This document shows, in pieces, positions 63,290 through 64,000 of a stretch of 64,000 bases of DNA; the first letter of the stretch is position 1, and each line of letters starts with the position of its first letter. Below the pieces are notes generated by a model that was given only the letters and a program-made list of their open reading frames with translations, did not search any database and was not told the DNA's origin. The stretch is from Methylobacterium sp. J-078 (lineage in GTDB: Bacteria; Pseudomonadota; Alphaproteobacteria; Rhizobiales; Beijerinckiaceae): assembly GCF_022829285.1 (NCBI RefSeq), contig NZ_JAKSYI010000120.1, positions 124,001-188,000 of the forward strand. Direction: 5' to 3'. Made by a program: the position numbers and the translations under genes.

Positions 63290-64000
63290 ATGTCTGCCGG
63301 ATTTTTCTCTTCCCTTCGCGTCCGTATCCTGCTGGTCGCGCTCGCGCCCTGCTTTGCCTTCGCGGTGGTGGCCGGTCTCACCATCGCCGAGCGGATCGGG
63401 GAGCGGGCCCGCATGGGGCAGGTCCAGCACCTCGTCGGGTTCGCCGGGCGGGTCAGCGCCTTCGTCCACGAGGCCCAACGCGAGCGCGGGGCGTCCAGCC
63501 TGTTCCTCGGCTCGAAGGGCACCCAGTTCCGGGCCGAACTCGACGCTCAACGCCTGCGCACGGATGCCAGCCGCCGCGCGCTGGACATCGCGGCCGACGC
63601 GGAGGCGTTCGGCGCGGGCATGGCGCGCCGGCAGGCCGCCCTGGCGGACGGGCTCGCCGGCATCGCCGCCCACCGCAAGGCCGTCGACGACCTCGCCCGG
63701 ACTCCTGCGCAGAACATGGCCCTGTATTCGGGCGTGATCGGCCAGGCCCTCGACCTCGTGCGGGAGATGTCCCAGGTCGCGTCCAGCGCGGACCTCGCGG
63801 CCCGGGTCTCGGCCTATTCCGCCTTCCTGTCCCTGAAGGAACTCGCCGGCCAGGAACGGGCCGCAGCCTCGGCCATCATCGGCGCGGGCCGCATCGACCT
63901 GCCCGGCCACGAGCGCCTGGCAAGCCTGCTCGCCGGGCAGACCACCTACGAGGGCCTGTTCCGCCTCGGCGCCGATCCGGCCCAGGCCGCCCTCCTCGAC
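63290..64000 (+). CDS. NIT-domain sensor, probable chemoreceptor (5' part)
   Basis: The first 237 codons of a gene that runs off the right edge. It begins with an N-terminal transmembrane helix (VRILLVALAPCFAFAVVAGLTI) and an extracytoplasmic helical sensor with HEAQRERGASSLFLGSKGTQF and FLSLKELAGQERAAASAI, the two marker segments of the NIT (nitrate/nitrite-sensing) domain. Such domains head chemotaxis proteins, histidine kinases or diguanylate cyclases; which one cannot be told. ATG 63290 has no strong ribosome-binding site, so the start is provisional. Confidence 0.83.
   Translation, partial: MSAGFFSSLRVRILLVALAPCFAFAVVAGLTIAERIGERARMGQVQHLVGFAGRVSAFVHEAQRERGASSLFLGSKGTQFRAELDAQRLRTDASRRALDIAADAEAFGAGMARRQAALADGLAGIAAHRKAVDDLARTPAQNMALYSGVIGQALDLVREMSQVASSADLAARVSAYSAFLSLKELAGQERAAASAIIGAGRIDLPGHERLASLLAGQTTYEGLFRLGADPAQAALLD

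Overview
The window is high-GC (roughly 70%) bacterial chromosome with the gene content and order of an alphaproteobacterium of the Rhizobiales/Hyphomicrobiales. It most probably comes from Methylobacterium, Methylorubrum or a close relative; this is inferred from protein character and gene order, not from any search. Pointers are sdhCDAB, an E1-beta subunit of pyruvate dehydrogenase carrying its own lipoyl domain, ftsB-pdhABC-lpd-lipA-coq10 synteny, fused ispDF, dusB-ntrBC, ntrYX-hfq-hflX, and a uvrA with an alphaproteobacterial LexA-type site. Almost all of it is housekeeping chromosome. I found no tRNA, rRNA, CRISPR array, transposase, integrase or prophage gene.

Layout. 1-3.7 kb: sdhCDAB operon on the minus strand with a strong terminator. 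3.8-15.2 kb: minus-strand accessory block with an SLC13-type permease, a two-domain glycosyltransferase, allophanate hydrolase, an orphan urease accessory gene ureD, a mercaptopyruvate sulfurtransferase, and a lipid-linked-polysaccharide flippase coupled to a GNAT/FemAB-like protein; three small plus-strand genes (two probably exported or membrane proteins) sit inside it. 15.6-18.9 kb: DEAD-box RNA helicase, several small proteins (including a Tyr/Gly/Pro/Arg-repeat exported protein and an unlisted 42-residue membrane peptide) and a YciA-type thioesterase. 18.9-27.1 kb: a poorly characterised conserved system made of a zinc metallopeptidase, a transglutaminase/DUF2126 giant, a circularly permuted ATP-grasp/alpha-E fusion and a second transglutaminase, the last three translationally coupled. 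27.1-28.6 kb: MntR-like and LysR regulators. 28.6-37.5 kb: ftsB, pyruvate dehydrogenase genes, lpd, lipA and coq10, with a DUF559 nuclease gene and a large palindromic repeat lodged between pdhC and lpd. 37.5-41.7 kb: phosphatase, ABC exporter, pncC/cinA and ispDF on the minus strand. 41.9-57.5 kb: nitrogen-regulation locus dusB-ntrB-ntrC and ntrY-ntrX-hfq-hflX, split by about 5.5 kb that carries a DUF6886 gene, two long inverted repeats, a chemoreceptor, an oxalate/formate-type MFS carrier and an oxamate-amidohydrolase-like gamma-glutamyltransferase homologue. 57.6-64 kb: fasciclin-domain protein, outer-membrane barrel, uvrA and the 5' part of a NIT-domain sensor.

How the genes work together. 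The sdh and pdh/lpd/lipA genes form the pyruvate-to-TCA core; LipA makes the lipoyl groups that the PdhB and PdhC lipoyl domains carry. NtrBC and NtrYX, next to Hfq, are the nitrogen-status control centre; AtzF/UreD and the oxamate/oxalate pair are plausible nitrogen-scavenging outputs, though no regulatory link is shown by the sequence. The most interesting poorly understood unit is the transglutaminase/ATP-grasp/alpha-E/metallopeptidase cluster, which looks like a peptide-bond-forming and peptide-cleaving system. Next are the DUF559 gene beside a palindromic repeat in the pdh operon, and the interruption of the ntr cluster.
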